Source of the DNA: Eubacteriales bacterium
GTDB lineage: Bacteria; Bacillota; Clostridia; Lachnospirales; Lachnospiraceae
NCBI GenBank assembly: GCA_030524545.1
Contig: JAUNGM010000016.1
Coordinates: 32,300-96,299, forward strand
Direction of reading: 5' to 3'
DNA length: 64,000 nt
Below, piece after piece: positions 63,941 through 64,000 of the stretch. Position 1 is the stretch's first letter. Each line of letters starts with the position of its first letter. The notes beneath the pieces were generated by a model. It saw nothing but the letters and a program-made list of their open reading frames with translations, was not told the origin of the DNA and did no database searches. The translations under genes were made by a program, and so were the position numbers.

Positions 63941-64000
63941 ACTTTATGTTGATGCTCTTTTAAAATAACATATTTTAGATCTTGTTGCCTGTCGTCAAAT

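Overview
The window comes from the chromosome of an anaerobic, low-to-mid GC Firmicute, most likely a gut Lachnospiraceae (Blautia/Dorea/Fusicatenibacter-like). Supporting evidence includes a 875-residue fermentative AdhE behind Rex-type operators, an indolepyruvate:ferredoxin oxidoreductase, a c-ring subunit with a Na+-type motif, a programmed-frameshift prfB, a Hol-Tox type I toxin, AGGAGG ribosome binding sites and TTGACA/TATAAT promoters. No phage, IS element, CRISPR array, rRNA or tRNA gene was recognised. The species cannot be fixed from the sequence alone.

Layout. 1-7.8 kb (minus strand): prfB, then an aspartate-family operon (ACT regulator, hom, an ApgM-like putative homoserine kinase, lysC), a DUF975 membrane protein and the 5' part of tex. 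8-11.6 kb: dapF with both catalytic cysteines replaced by serine, and metY behind a long leader with a structured RNA and a 22-codon upstream ORF ending Cys-Cys-Cys-Arg-stop; a divergent AraC regulator follows. 11.6-19.5 kb: secA, hpf, csaA, a radical SAM protein with a TetR regulator, an M19 dipeptidase, and a eukaryotic-type HisA. 19.5-23.4 kb: an Asn/Asp-rich lipoprotein, dapB, dapA, a corrinoid adenosyltransferase and a double-OB SSB-like protein. 23.5-31.5 kb: typA, a PD-(D/E)XK-like protein, a small alarmone synthetase, adhE and a linked small-molecule kinase.

31.6-32 kb is a compact type I toxin-antitoxin locus. 32-37.2 kb is an arylpyruvate operon: iorA, iorB, an NSS amino-acid transporter and an aminotransferase. 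37.3-41.5 kb holds a CPBP protease, a DUF3887 lipoprotein, a GHKL/LytTR two-component pair and mgsA. 41.8 kb is a Uma2 protein. 42.7-49.2 kb is an alpha-galactoside utilisation cluster (alpha-galactosidase, two permeases, binding protein, divergent AraC). 49.3-56.7 kb is the complete F-type ATP synthase operon. 57-60.2 kb: a sugar-type binding lipoprotein, an AI-2E family permease and an RluA-type pseudouridine synthase. 60.3-61.3 kb is an ORF-free, hairpin-dense stretch behind a consensus promoter. 61.5-63.8 kb is an aconitase-family hydratase.

The metabolic genes fit together. LysC, the ApgM-like protein, Hom and the ACT protein make threonine and homoserine; MetY takes an activated homoserine to homocysteine; DapA, DapB and DapF make diaminopimelate. 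AdhE, Ior and the ATP synthase serve fermentative energy metabolism. The points most worth a second look are the poly-cysteine leader of metY, the Ser/Ser DapF, the candidate long RNA at 60.3-61.3 kb, and a ~35-base motif shared by the metY leader and the region upstream of the hydratase.
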